Part shown: positions 12,980 to 23,621 of the stretch, piece after piece
Numbering within the stretch: the stretch's first letter is position 1
How the letters are laid out: each line of letters opens with the position of its first letter
Assembly (NCBI GenBank): GCA_013400975.1
Contig: WBMZ01009478.1
Span: forward strand, 1-64,000
Direction of reading: 5' to 3'
Source: Atrichornis clamosus
Taxonomy: Eukaryota; Chordata; Aves; Passeriformes; Menuridae
DNA length: 64,000 nt
Translations under genes and position numbers: made by a program
Notes under the pieces: generated by a model
What the model was told of the DNA's origin: nothing
The model's input: the letters and a program-made list of their open reading frames with translations, nothing else
Database searches by the model: none

Positions 12980-13640
12980 TGATGCCCGGGGGGCTCCGTG
13001 GGTCCGTGCCGGGGCTCCGCGGGCGCGAGGGCAGCGGCGCCGGGACGCCCCGAGTCCCACCGGGGCTGCCCGAGCTCCGGGGGGCGGTGCCGCCCCCGAA
13101 CTCCCCCCTAAGCCCCCCAAAGCCCCCTCCCGTCGGGGCACGGCGCTGGCAGGAGGCGGCTCCGCCGCAGACGCCGCTCGGTCGCTGCCGCGTTCACCTC
13201 GCGGAGCCGGGGCTGCCCGTGACACCGGGAACACCGGGAACACCGGGAACACCGGGACCACTGGAGCTGCAGGTCTGCCAGAAACACCGCGAACACCTGG
13301 ACTGCCGGTAACACCGGGAATACTGGGAACACCGTGACACCGGGACTGCCGGGGCTGTGGGTCCCGCGGAGCCCGGTAGGCGGGCGGAGGAAGCGGCGGA
13401 GCCCCGGGACCCCCGCAGGCACCGAGCGGGACCGGCTGGGGACCCCCGGCGGGGGACGGACCGGGGGGTCCGTGCTGGAAGCGGGGACCCGGGCTGGAGT
13501 CGTCCAGCCTGAAGCGATGGGGAGTCCCGGGGGAGCCGGGGAGCCCGGGGGGAGGACTGGGCTGCTCCTCCCCCCGAACCCCCGGGCTGGGCTGTGAGGG
13601 GTCTCTGCGAGCAGGATCGGGGCGGGAGGTGATGGGGCAC
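12980..13640. promoter_or_regulatory. CpG-rich block upstream of GCGLR, candidate promoter
   Basis: This segment is very rich in G, C and CpG compared with its flanks, like a CpG island. It contains a short 9-bp tandem repeat (unit acaccggga, about 13218-13330). Long open frames cross it on both strands because stop codons are rare in such sequence; none resembles a known protein. It ends about 500 bp before the receptor start codon, so a promoter role for GCGLR is a reasonable inference. Confidence 0.4.
13218..13335. repeat. 9-bp GC-rich tandem repeat (acaccggga)
   Basis: Four near-perfect copies of acaccggga are followed by degenerate copies interrupted by other short words up to about 13335. 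It lies inside the CpG-rich block. The reading frames through it give repetitive Thr/Gly/Pro or Val/Phe/Pro peptides and are not genes. Confidence 0.7.
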
Positions 13641-14065
13641 AGCTGGTTTGGGAGTCCCAGCCTGGCTGGCTGGTCCCAGGGGACCCCCACAGAGGTCTCC
13701 CAGCCTCTGTCCCTGCAGTCCTGGCCCCTTCCCACGTCACCCAGGGGTGCCAGCCACCCGCTGGGGTGGCGGCGGTGGCACCGGGGCTGTCACGTCAGCT
13801 GTCACGACGGCTTTTGCTGCCCTCGGGGCTGGCTGCGCTGGGTCGAGGCTGACAAGGCTCATCCAAGAGGTGCGATGGAGTCACACCCTGCCTGCTCTGC
13901 CTGGGGCTCCCGAGGTTTTGGCTCCTTCAGGGAAGTGACCCCTGGCTGTGCAGCCCAGGACGAGCCCAGGATCTTCTCTGCTGCCTTGGGAAGCACAGCG
14001 CTTCCTCCACGGGTCGCCGTGGCTGGCAGGGCTGAGCCGTCCTCATTCCTCCACCTCTCACTCAG

Positions 14066-14130
14066 GGTCCCCAGCCCAGCTTGAGACGCACCCCAGCCTG
14101 GGAGCACTGGTCAGGCTGGTGGGAGCAGCC
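14066..14130 (+). other. Putative 5'UTR part of the GCGLR first coding exon
   Basis: A pyrimidine-rich acceptor (cctctcactcag) ends at 14065, just upstream of the start codon. This suggests that the exon carrying the signal peptide begins at 14066 and that at least one noncoding exon lies upstream, perhaps in the CpG-rich block at 12.98-13.64 kb. No transcript evidence is available, so the transcription start could instead be local. Confidence 0.4.
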
Positions 14131-17100
14131 ATGAGGGACATGCTTGGAGCTGGATACCTTTGGAGTCTCGTCCAGCTCGCCTGGATGTGCCTGTTCTCCT
14201 CTCTGCCGGTGAGGGCTGAGCTGGGGCTGGGGGACAGCGGGGTTGGCACTGACCCCCTGCCAATGGGGTCCATCCCAGTTCCGTCCTGTGTTCCTGCCCA
14301 TCCCAAGGACGTGGCAGCAGTTCACAAGGAATTAAGGTGGTGGGGCAGGAGGCTCTGACCCTGCTCTGGGCTTGCAGCACGGCGGGGCCAAGGTGCTGGA
14401 GAAGACCTTTGAGGAGTGGCTGCGGTACCGTGACGAGTGCCTGAGGAGGATGGCGAGCGAGCCCTACCCAGCAGGTACCTGGCCGTGCCCAGCTCGGGGT
14501 CAGACATGGGGCACACAGAGCCAGGGCTGGGGCTTATCCCTCCTCCAGCATCCTCTGCACTGGTCACCTACAGAGGGATGAGCCGGGGGACCAACAGGGA
14601 TCTCCATGCCTCAGATGGGACACCCAGGGCTGGGATGCCCTGAGGGGCTGAGGCTGGTGTGGGGCACCAGGGCCCATTCAGGGTGGCACCAGGCCTCTCA
14701 GAGGTGCTGGGATGGCAGGGCTGGATGTGGCCAGGCCACCCGCATCTGACCTTTGGCTTTCCCCCGTCCCTGCCCTCGGAAGGGCTGTTCTGTAACCGGA
14801 CATTTGACATGTACGCCTGCTGGCCCGACGGGAGCCCCGGCACCGCCGTCAACGTCTCCTGCCCCTTCTACCTGCCCTGGTTTGAGAAAGGTGAGGATGT
14901 CCTCCTGCCGTCCTGGAGCTGGAAGCCAGGGCTGAGCCATGCTGGGGGTGCAGAAGCTCTCAGGGTTCCCCTCCTGCTGGCTGATGGAGGAGAGGGACCC
15001 ACGAGCAGACCTGGGGCAAAGGGACACCTGGGGCTGGGAGCAGAGCCAGCTCGTGCCCTGCTCGTGCCTGCCCTGGAGCAGGGTCTTTGGGGCTGAGCAG
15101 GGCCGGGGCCATCACCCCAGGAGGGGGTTTTGGGGCAGCCTGAGGGGACTGTGCTGGTGCTTGGTGCCCGCAGTGAAGCACGGGCTGGTGAGCCGCAGGT
15201 GTGGCACCGATGGGCAGTGGGTGACGGTGAACGGCAGCCAGCCCTGGAGGGACTACTCCCAGTGCGAGGACGAGATGGAGGTCACCGCTGAGGAGGTGGG
15301 ACCGCAGGGGTGGGCAGGGCAGCCTGGCCGGGGGGGATGGCACCCGGGCTCACTGGCGCCCACCTGTGCAGGAGGGTGCCCACCGGCTCATGGTGAGCTT
15401 CAAGGTGCTCTACACCGTGGGGTACTCGCTGTCGCTGCTCACCCTCATCTCTGCCCTGCTCGTCCTCACCGTCTTCAGGTAGGACACGGCCCTGCCCCTG
15501 GCCCCTCCCAGCCGGGGCTGGCCCCGCCTGACCCCCGGCTCCCGGCAGGAACCTCCGCTGCACCAGGAATTACATCCACGCCAACCTGTTCGCCTCCTTC
15601 GGGCTGCGGGCCACGTCGGTGATGGTGAAGGACGCGCTGCTGGAGCGGCGCTGGGGCGTGGAGCTGCTGCAGGTGGCCGACTGGGAGGCTCTGCTGAGCC
15701 ACGAGGCAAGTGCGGGGCTGGTGGCAGGGTGGGGACCCTCGCCACGGGGAGGGGTGTGTGGGGGGGGTCGGTGTCTGTGCAGCCCCAGGCACCCGCGGGA
15801 TGAGCTCTTAGGGTGCCACTGCTGCCCGTGCCCCTGAAGGATGCGGTCTTGGGGTACCGGTGCATGTTCTTGGGGTGCCATCCACCCAGTGGACAGCTTT
15901 TGGGGTGCCTGTGCTGCCCATGACCCAGGGGGTGAGCTCTTGGGATGGGTGAGCTCTGGGCCTGTGCGGCACCTGAGGGTTGAGCTTTGGGGCGGCTCTG
16001 CTGCCTGTGGCCCTGATGGGTGAGGTCTGGGGGTGCCTACACTGCCTGTGTGCCCCCTGGGCCAGCTCTTGGGGTGCCCATGCCCGTGTGGGTGAGCTCG
16101 TGGGGGGCCTGTGCAGCCTCTGGGTGAGCCCTCAGGGCATCTGTGTCCCTGTGGAGGAGTTCTCAGGGTGCTGGGGGTGCCTGTATAACATCACACACCC
16201 GATGGATGAGACTTTGGGGTGAGCCGTGGGGGCGGCCCGTGGGCACAGCCAGCCCCACGGCGGCCCTCCCGTGGCAGGCAGCGCTGGGGTGCCGCGCGGC
16301 GCAGGTGCTGATGCAGTACTGCATCCTGGCCAACCACTACTGGTTCCTGGTGGAAGCCGTGTACCTCTACAAGCTGCTCATCGGGGCCGTGTTCTCCGAG
16401 AAGAATTACTACAGGCTCTACCTCTACCTGGGCTGGGGTAGGGGCCACCCGGCCGCGCGGCGGGGACGGGGCAGTGCCCGGGGCCGGGGACACCGCGGGC
16501 CCAACCGGCCCCGGGAGGTGTGGGGTGGAGGCTCTGCTGACCCCGGGTGTCCCCATGGTGCCCCCCACCTCAGGGCCGGTTTCTCAGCTCAGGAGGGTGC
16601 TTGGTTTTACAGGGTTTGCTGTGTGACTTGCAGGGACCCCCGTGGTGTTCGTGGTGCCCTGGATGGCCGCCAAGTACCTGAAGGAGAACGCGGAGTGAGT
16701 GGGGAGGGATGGATGGATGGGTGGGGGTCCTGCTGGGATGGAGACTGCGGAGGGTCCCTGAGCCACCTGGCTGGGGCTGGAGAGCTCTGGGACCATGCTG
16801 TCCCCCAGCACAGGGTGATGGTGCTGCTGTGGGTGTCTCCCGGGCAGGTGCTGGGCGCTGAACGAGAACATGGCGTACTGGTGGATCATCCGCATCCCCA
16901 TCCTGCTCGCCTCCCTGGTAGGGAACCCCTGCCAGCCCCGGCCTTTTGGACAGCAGTAGCTCAGCCCCTGGCTCCTGGCCCTGGGGAGGGCTGTGATCCC
17001 CAGGGAAGCTCCCAGCAGAGGTCAGGAGGGAGTGTTGGTCTCCAAGGATCAGCTAAATGCACAGGGGTTTGTTTTTGAACAGCAATTTGCTGATCCCCAG

Positions 17101-18840
17101 GCTCCGGGGGTTCATGAAGGAAACCAGAGTGCTGAACCCCAGAGAAAGGGGCTGGGGGTGGCCCCTGCTGCTTCCTAGCTGGGATTTTGGGACGGCAGGA
17201 GGGGAGGCAGGGCAGCAGCAGCCTTGGCAGCACAGGGGGTGCCCTCTCCCGCTGGGTGGGCGTCGTGGCCAGGGTGGGGTGCTGGGCTCTGTGTGCCCCT
17301 GCATTGTCTCCCCTCCCCAGATCAACCTGCTCATCTTCATGCGGATCCTCAAGGTGATCCTGGCCAAGCTCCGGGCCAACCAGAAGGGCTACGCCGACTA
17401 CAAACTGCGGTGAGCCGGGGATGGACAGCGTGGGATAACGGGATAACGCCACCTCCACACCCTCCCCCCTGCCCACACCTCTCCTCCACCTTGCACATCC
17501 TCAAACGACCACCCTGGGATTAACTGTGAGATTTAGGGTCCCCTCACTCTCCTCCAGGCTGGCCAAAGCCACTCTGACCCTCATCCCCCTCTTTGGGATC
17601 CACGAGGTCGTTTTCATCTTTGCCACAGACGAGCAAACCACGGGCATCCTGCGCTACATCAAGGTGTTCTTCACCCTCTTCCTCAACTCCTTCCAGGTGA
17701 GGCAGGAGTGAAATAAGGCCTTGCTCTGGTACATCACTGAGCAAGGACTAGGGGGTCCCTCTTCCAGCTTGCTCCCCCTGGTGCTTCCATGGGAAAAGGG
17801 ACACTGTCCCTCCCACCCTCTGCCCTCGAATGCGTGCTGGTGCCTCCTGTGCTCTCTGAGGCGGTGGTGCCGTGGGGACCTCAGCCCTAAAAGCACCCAG
17901 GAAGGGCCTGGGGGGAGCCTAAGCCCATCCCAGCCCCAGGAGAGGGAAGGCAGCGGGGGCTCAGTCCCAGCTCTCCCTGCAGGGCTTCCTGGTGGCTGTG
18001 CTGTACTGCTTTGCCAACAAGGAGGTGGGTACCTGTACCTGTACATGTGCCTGTACCTGTGCCTGTACCTGTACATGTGCCTGTATCTGTACCTGTGCCT
18101 GTACCTGTACCTATCTGTGCCTGAACCTGTGCCTGTACCTGTATCTGTGCCTGTATCTGTACCTGTGCCTGTACCTCTGCTTGTACCTGTACCTGTGCCC
18201 CTGCCAGTGCCTGTACCTGTACCTCTGCCTGTACCTNGCCTGTACCTCTGCCTGTACCTCTGCCTGTACCTGTCCCTGCCATGGCACCTGTACCTGTACC
18301 TGTGCCTGTACCTGTACATGTGCCTGTATCTGTACCTGTGCCTGTACCTCTGCTTGTACCTGTACCTGTGCCTGTATCTGTGCCTGTACCTGTACCTCTG
18401 CCTGTACCTGTACCTGTACCTATACCTGTACCTGCCATGGCATCTGTACCTGTACCTGTGCCTGTACCTGTACCTCTACCTCTGCCTGTACCTGTGCCTG
18501 TACTTGTACCTGTGCCTGTATCTACCTGTACCTGTACCTATACCTATACCTGTACCTCTGCCTGTACCTGTACCTGCCATGGCACCTGTACCTGTACCTC
18601 TACCTGTGCCTGTACCTGCCGTGGCACCTCCTGCCCGGCTTTCCCACCCCATCCTGTCCCTGAGGCCAGGNGTGCCTGTACCTGCCGCGGCACCTCCTGC
18701 CCGGCTTTCCCGCCCCATCCTGTCCCTGAGGCCAGGGATGAGCCTCCCCTCTGTCCCTTCCGTGGCAGGTGAAGTCCGAGATGAAGAAGAAGTGGCAGCT
18801 CTGGAAGCTCGACCACCCGGTGCTCTGCTGTGCCCAGTGA
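14131..18840 (+). CDS. GCGLR: Glucagon receptor-family class B GPCR, probably the avian glucagon-like receptor
   Basis: Seven-helix receptor for a glucagon-type peptide, expected to couple to Gs at the plasma membrane. Thirteen coding exons join in frame to 433 aa: 14131-14208, 14378-14474, 14783-14890, 15174-15295, 15372-15478, 15549-15705, 16278-16437, 16634-16694, 16848-16917, 17321-17409, 17558-17696, 17983-18024, 18769-18840. Residues 1-26 are a hydrophobic signal peptide. The ectodomain has the six family cysteines (DEC, LFC, YAC, VSC, RRC, SQC) with CNRTFD and CWPDG motifs and N-glycosylation sites. The core has RNYIHANLF (TM2), the TM3 Cys and ECW disulfide pair, FLVEAVY (TM3), GIHEVVF (TM6), [13 protein letters not shown] and NKEVKSE. 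The start was chosen for the signal peptide and a purine at -3. The tail after helix 8 is very short. Intron 6 starts with GC. The class is secure. The choice of GCGLR over GCGR or GIPR is inference, from the ANKS3 linkage and the short tail. Confidence 0.85.
15780..16215. repeat. Degenerate tandem repeat in GCGLR intron 6
   Basis: Phrases such as gtgagctcttggggtgcc and ctgctgcccatg recur at irregular intervals of very roughly 45-50 bp through most of this intron. The copies are diverged and of unequal length. It lies wholly between exons 6 and 7 of the receptor, downstream of the GC-type donor. Confidence 0.6.
18028..18625. repeat. Hexanucleotide-based VNTR (CCTGTA/CCTGTG) in the last intron of GCGLR
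   Basis: Nearly 600 bp is built from cctgta, cctgtg, cctcta and similar six-base words, starting directly at the donor of exon 12. A longer-range pattern is visible because tgccatggcacctgtacc-type interruptions recur. One N sits at 18237. Forward frames encode endless Val-Pro, Leu-Tyr or Cys-Thr repeats with no stop; these are artefacts of the six-base unit. Confidence 0.92.
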
Positions 18841-20130
18841 GGTGGTGACCAGCCGGGCACAAGGGCTGCTGGCACGATGGCCACGGGGCCCGGCTGGAGG
18901 GCAGGGGGCTGTGGGAAGCCGTGTGGGCAGTGCCCACCCAGGATGGCCAGGCTGGGGCTGGTGTCTGGCTGTGCCACACTGGAGCTGCTGGAAGGGGCAT
19001 CCCTGCTGTCACCCGAGGGGAGGTGACACCCCGGGCTCTTGCCAAGCATCACTGTCCCCTCAGCAGGACCTCACCTCACCTGGCGGCTGCATGGGCAGCC
19101 CTGCTGCTTCTCCCCCTGCCTGAGCACCTGCAGCAGCTGGCAGCATCCCCCAGGGTACTTCCACACAGGGAACCCCCTGGAACACCCACCCTAGCCGGGC
19201 ACCTTGGGATCACCGCATCCAGAGGGAGCCTGGCCCTCAGCAGTGGGAATGGGAGGTGCTGCTCAGCCAGGACCTGCTGCCCAAACCCAGCACCAACCCA
19301 GGGATTCCCTGTCCTGCCCTCCGTGTCCTACAGCAGGAGCAGCTCACCAGCACCCTGACAGCTCCCAGACATCCACTGTCACCCTGTAGAGCTCTTCCCA
19401 GCCAGGTGCTGCTCCTGCACCTTCTGCCCACCCTCATCACCAACACAACACGGAACACCCATCCCCTCCTCGCTGCTCTCCAGCTGCACAAAGCCCCTTG
19501 TCCCACCCCGCCATGGGCAGAGCCAAGGATGGAGCCTCAGAATCACGAGGGAGTGAAGGATTTGAGAGCAGCAGCTCCCTGGAGCCAAGCCTGGGGATCC
19601 CAGGAAGCCTAGGAGCACTTACACCTCTGCCTTGGCAGGGGAATTATCCGAGGCAGTGTGGGTTGAGCAGGGCTGTGAGTGCCAGGCTGCCAGCTCCTGT
19701 CCTGGTCCTGTGCTCTCCTGAAGAGCCCAGAGCAGCTGGAGACACGAGCATCACCCCAGCCCCTCGCTCTGACCCTCAGGAGCAGCACAGACGCTACCCA
19801 GCGCTTGTTCTGACCACATTCCTTCCTCTGCCGTGCACAGAAGTTCCCTCCAGGAGGAAGCAGCTGAGACTCTCCAGGAGATGCCCACAGGATACAGGAG
19901 GTTTTCCAGCTCCTGCCCCTTCCCTGAGGGGCTGGGGGAGCCTCTCCCAGTGCCTCACAGAGGGGCTGCCTCGGGCACTCAAAGGAAAGAGGCTGCACCA
20001 GGCTGGGCTCAGTTGAGCTCCAGGCTGGAGTCACACAGGAGCTGTCCTGGATCCCTGTAACCCCCATGAGACCATTTTACACATTTACTCTCTTCTCAGA
20101 TGTAAATAAATATTTATTTTTCAGCAAGCA
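18841..20130 (+). other. Probable GCGLR 3'UTR
   Basis: After the receptor stop codon no coding exon is recognisable. The first well placed poly(A) signal on this strand is AATAAA at 20105-20110, in an A/T-rich setting, which would give a 3'UTR of about 1.3 kb. This is inference from signal position only; an earlier non-canonical site cannot be excluded. Confidence 0.5.
20105..20110 (+). terminator. Poly(A) signal AATAAA, probably for GCGLR
   Basis: A canonical hexamer inside taaataaatattt, followed about 20-40 nt later by a T/G-containing stretch (cttctgtctgctcc) that could act as the downstream element. It is the first strong signal after the receptor stop codon. Confidence 0.55.
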
Positions 20131-20189
20131 GAGCCTGCTGCTTCTGTCTGCTCCAGGGGAGGGAAACAACTCTTGGGCACTGAGAGCTG

Positions 20190-20660
20190 AATCCCAGCAT
20201 GGGTTGGGTGGGAAGGGACCTTAAAGCCCATCCAGTCCCACCCCTGCCAGGGGCGGGGACACCTTCCACTATCCCACATTGCTCCAAGCCCCGGCCAGCC
20301 TGGCCTTGGACACTTCCAGGGATCCAGGGGCAGCCACAGCTACTCTGGACAACCTGTGCCAGGGCCTCACCACCCTCCCAGGGAACAATTCCTTCCCACT
20401 ATCCCATCTAACCCTGCCCTCTGGCAGTGGGAAGCCATTCCCTGTGTCCTGTCCCTCCATCCCTTGTCTCAAGTCCCTCTCCAGCTCTCCTAGAGCCCCT
20501 TTAGGCACTGGCAGGGGCTCTGAGCTCTCCCTGGAGCCTCCTCTCCTCCAGGTGAACACCCCCAGCTCTCCCAGCCTGGCTCCAGAGCAGGGGGGCTCCA
20601 GCCTTTGGAGCATCTCCGTGGCCTCCTCTGGACTGGCTCCAGCAGCTCCATGGGTGCTGC
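20190..20660 (-). repeat. CR1 LINE fragment between the convergent GCGLR and ANKS3 tails
   Basis: Starts near gggttgggtgggaagggacc and continues through cactatcccacattgctcc to ctccagcagctccatgggtg. It fills most of the short space between the two inferred poly(A) sites. Confidence 0.92.
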
Positions 20661-20927
20661 TTTGCTGCTCCTTGCTGGGCTCCCCCTGAATTCCCACATC
20701 ACCCACCCCAGCAGTGCTGCAAGGGTGGCACCTCCCAGAGCAGCCAGGCAGGGCTGGGAAGGCCCAGGGCTGAGCCAGGCCCAGGCCCCTAAGCCTGAAA
20801 CCTCCTGGGAGAGGAAGCTGGAAAGCACTGGATGCATTCCTGGTTGTCCTGCAATAAATCAGGGAACTTATCCATGATGCCCCAGCTCCCTCCAGAGAAA
20901 CCCACACACCACGCACAGGTTCTCAGG

Positions 20928-20933
20928 TTTTAT
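20928..20933 (-). terminator. Poly(A) signal on the minus strand, probably for ANKS3
   Basis: Reading the minus strand, AATAAA is followed after about 15-30 nt by a GT-rich element (gtgcgtggtgtgtggg), which is the textbook layout of a strong cleavage site. I see no other minus-strand AATAAA between here and the ANKS3 stop at 23622, so the ANKS3 3'UTR would be about 2.7 kb long. Confidence 0.65.
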
Positions 20934-22504
20934 TCATTTATCCAAGTAGCAAACACCATTTTCCTCGGACAGCTCACCCTAGGGTAGCACCAGGCTCCTG
21001 CTGCCTGCACAGCCCCCCTGGCTGCAGGGAATGCGGGCTCACATCCTGGATTTAAGGAATTGCCTCCTCAGGGATACACTGGTGTAGAGAATCCCCTCCT
21101 GCTGTCCCCCCATTGCAGCCTGTACACTTGGGCTCCTGCAGCACCGTTCTGGGGCCTCTCCTGTTCCTTCACACACACACCGCCCCCTCCCTCCCCTTTT
21201 CCCAGGCCCCCAATCTCTTGGACAGACCATCTAAATCCCCCAAAACTCCTCTGTCCCAGCCTAAGGTTTAGCAAAGCCAGCCCCAAATCTGTGCTCTCCT
21301 TCCAGCCACTGTTCTGCACAGTTCTGAAGGCACTGCTGAGCCAGGGCTTCCTTTGCTCTCCAGGTGCTCCCAGGCCCTTCCCCTGAGGATTTTTTGGGGG
21401 GTTGCCTTATATTCAAAGGGAACAGCCCTGAGAATACTGCACTAGTGCAGCCACAGGCACCAAGGCTAGGGAGACCTGGGCACTCCCCACCACTCCTCCA
21501 GTGACAGGAACTGAGGGACAGAGCCCTAAATACTCTTCCCAGCACTGCCCCCATACTCTGAGGAGTTCCCATGGATGCTCCATGAGGAGAATTTGCTTCA
21601 CCTCATCCAAACTCTTCAGGGTGAAGCTCCTGCAGCCCCATCCTGGAGCTGGCACCGTGTGCCCACGTGCTCCACAGCACTTGATAAAGATAACAGTGCC
21701 TCGAGGAGAGGTTGAGAGTTAACCACGGGCAGGAAGCAGCAGCCCCGGGGGCAGTGGGGACAGTGCCAGGCACACAGGGGCACAGCAGAGCAGGGCCACA
21801 CGTGCCTGCCTAGAGACAGACAGCCCAGGCAGAGCAGATGGCCCACCCCTGCCTAAAGGGACTGGGGTGACCAGCTCAAAGGATGGAGCTGGAGGGACTT
21901 TTGTATTTGGCATCTGTGATCAAGGTCCAAAAATCAGAAGGAACACACAGGTCCATCCTCTTCCCAAAGAGACTCTTCCTGACAGGCCAAGGCCATCACT
22001 CAGACTGCAGATTTTGACTGCTGGTTTTTTCCCCTCTCACAGGATTCAGTAATAAAAGGGAACACAGAGTTGCTGGAAACCATTTGACACCAAGGTCCCT
22101 GTCACCAGAGCCCCTCACCCAACCCAGAGATGGGGCAGCCTCTTCCTGCAGTGCCTTCCTTGGAAATGCCCACACAAGAATGCCCTGAACTGTTTCCCAA
22201 CACTAAGGCCTGGAAATCAAAGGCAGGCAGTGGTGAGGACCAAAAGCTCCGCACCACAGCTACATCTGGGCTGTGGTTTCTCTGCCCACCTCCCCTGGGG
22301 GACAGAGCTGTCCCTGCTCCTGCTGTGCTGCCCTGGCATTTCCCTGCTTGCCAGAGGCACAGGAGGCTCAGCAGTCCCAGGCTCTTCCTTCTGTCTCATG
22401 TCTTTCCAGGGGGACATCTGCCTTGCAGGGATCTTGGCACTGGCAAACCAGACTGACAACCTCTGCCACAAAGCACTGACCACAAAGCCAAGTTTTTAGG
22501 GATA

Positions 22505-22775
22505 CAATAATGTGATGGCCTGGTTCTGGACAAGACAGGGCTCATTTTTGCAGTACCAGGACCTCTCTTGTACGTTATTATTACTATAATTACTATAACA
22601 GTAACACTGTTTCTTTTCTTACCTCATTTCTGGTCCCAGTAAATTGTTCTTATCTCAATTATCTCAACCTGTGATCTGTGCCTTTTGTGCGAGTTATTCT
22701 GTCCATGCCACCCCACAGGGACAGGGGGAAGAGGGGGAGTGAGTGAGCAACCACCACACGTGATCACAAACAACC
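22505..22775 (+). mobile_element. 3' part of an avian endogenous retrovirus LTR
   Basis: An A/T-rich run (gttattattactataattac) is followed by cagtaaattgttcttatctc and a purine-rich end (agggggagtgagtgagcaac). This matches the 3' half of a common bird ERV LTR type, also seen at 36.25-36.80 kb. The 5' half is missing and no internal viral genes are present. It would lie in the ANKS3 3'UTR, antisense to it. Confidence 0.65.
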
Positions 22776-23621
22776 CCTGAGGAGGGCAAGAGCCCAAAGT
22801 GAACCAGGGTGGGCTGGTTGGAGGAAGATGCTTTGAAGCCCAGATCTGGGATGGCAATAGAGTAAGCATTCCAAATAGGATCAGGGCTGCAGTGCAGCTC
22901 AATGAGCCAAACATTACCAACTCCACTCCCTTCACCCTCCACAACAACCTGCCTTCCTTATGGCCTCAGATCCACGCTCTGTGCCAATCCCCATGGCTCA
23001 GGAGGAGCCAGGGACACGTTTCAGAGGCCGAGGAGAGGTTGGGATGAAGGAAAGGATAATGAATTGATTGCTGTGTGCAACTGTCACCTTTCTAACAGCA
23101 CTCAGACCTGAACACCAAGGGCTGCAGGCAGCTTGAGGCAGATAAAACTTCTGGGCGTGGAGCTTCTCCTCCCAACCTACATCTTCCAAACAAGGATGCT
23201 GGGAACCCAGACAGCAGTCAGGCCCCGAGAGCTGCTGGTTGTTGTCTTCTGCTGCCCCTCGTCCTGCCGGGGGTGTCCCTGGTGGCTCCCCACGCCCACC
23301 AGCTGTGGTGGCCCTTGGCAGCGCCTCGGTGCTGCCGGCACGGCCCCGCCCCTGCCCCAGGCACGCTCAGCTTCCGGGTGGAACAGTCACCCGACGTCAG
23401 TATTCCTGCAGCCACCAGGAAAAACAGGACAGTCACCCTCTGGAGGGACACAGAGACAAGGGGACTACAGACTTTCCCAAGGGAGAACCAAGCAGAGGGC
23501 ACACAGGGCCGGGGCAGAGCCCTGCGAGCCCTGGGGCCGTGCCAGTGAGGGATGATGTCCCCTCGGTGCCACTGCCTGTCCCTGGGCAGGGCACTTGACC
23601 CCACTCACCCTCCTGGCTCTG

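Larger units (their letters stand above)
20905..23621 (-). other. Probable ANKS3 3'UTR
   Basis: This stretch lies between the ANKS3 stop codon and the first convincing minus-strand poly(A) site. It has no recognisable coding exon. It includes part of an LTR element (about 22505-22775), which would be transcribed in antisense orientation if the UTR assignment is right. Confidence 0.45.

Noticed and set aside
12824..13735. 303-aa open frame on the minus strand
   Set aside because: It lies in the CpG-rich block with a 9-bp tandem repeat, where stop codons are rare. The protein is Pro/Gly/Arg/Ala-rich, and several other frames across the same DNA are equally open.
17721..18848. 375-aa forward open frame, and overlapping frames rich in Val-Pro, Leu-Tyr or Cys-Thr repeats
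   Set aside because: Product of the stop-free hexanucleotide VNTR in the last GCGLR intron. Only 17983-18024 and 18769-18840 here are exons.
23218..23604. 128-aa minus-strand open frame in GC-richer sequence downstream of the ANKS3 stop
   Set aside because: ANKS3 ends at 23622 with a C-terminus matching the family. This frame has no recognisable domain and probably lies in the 3'UTR.
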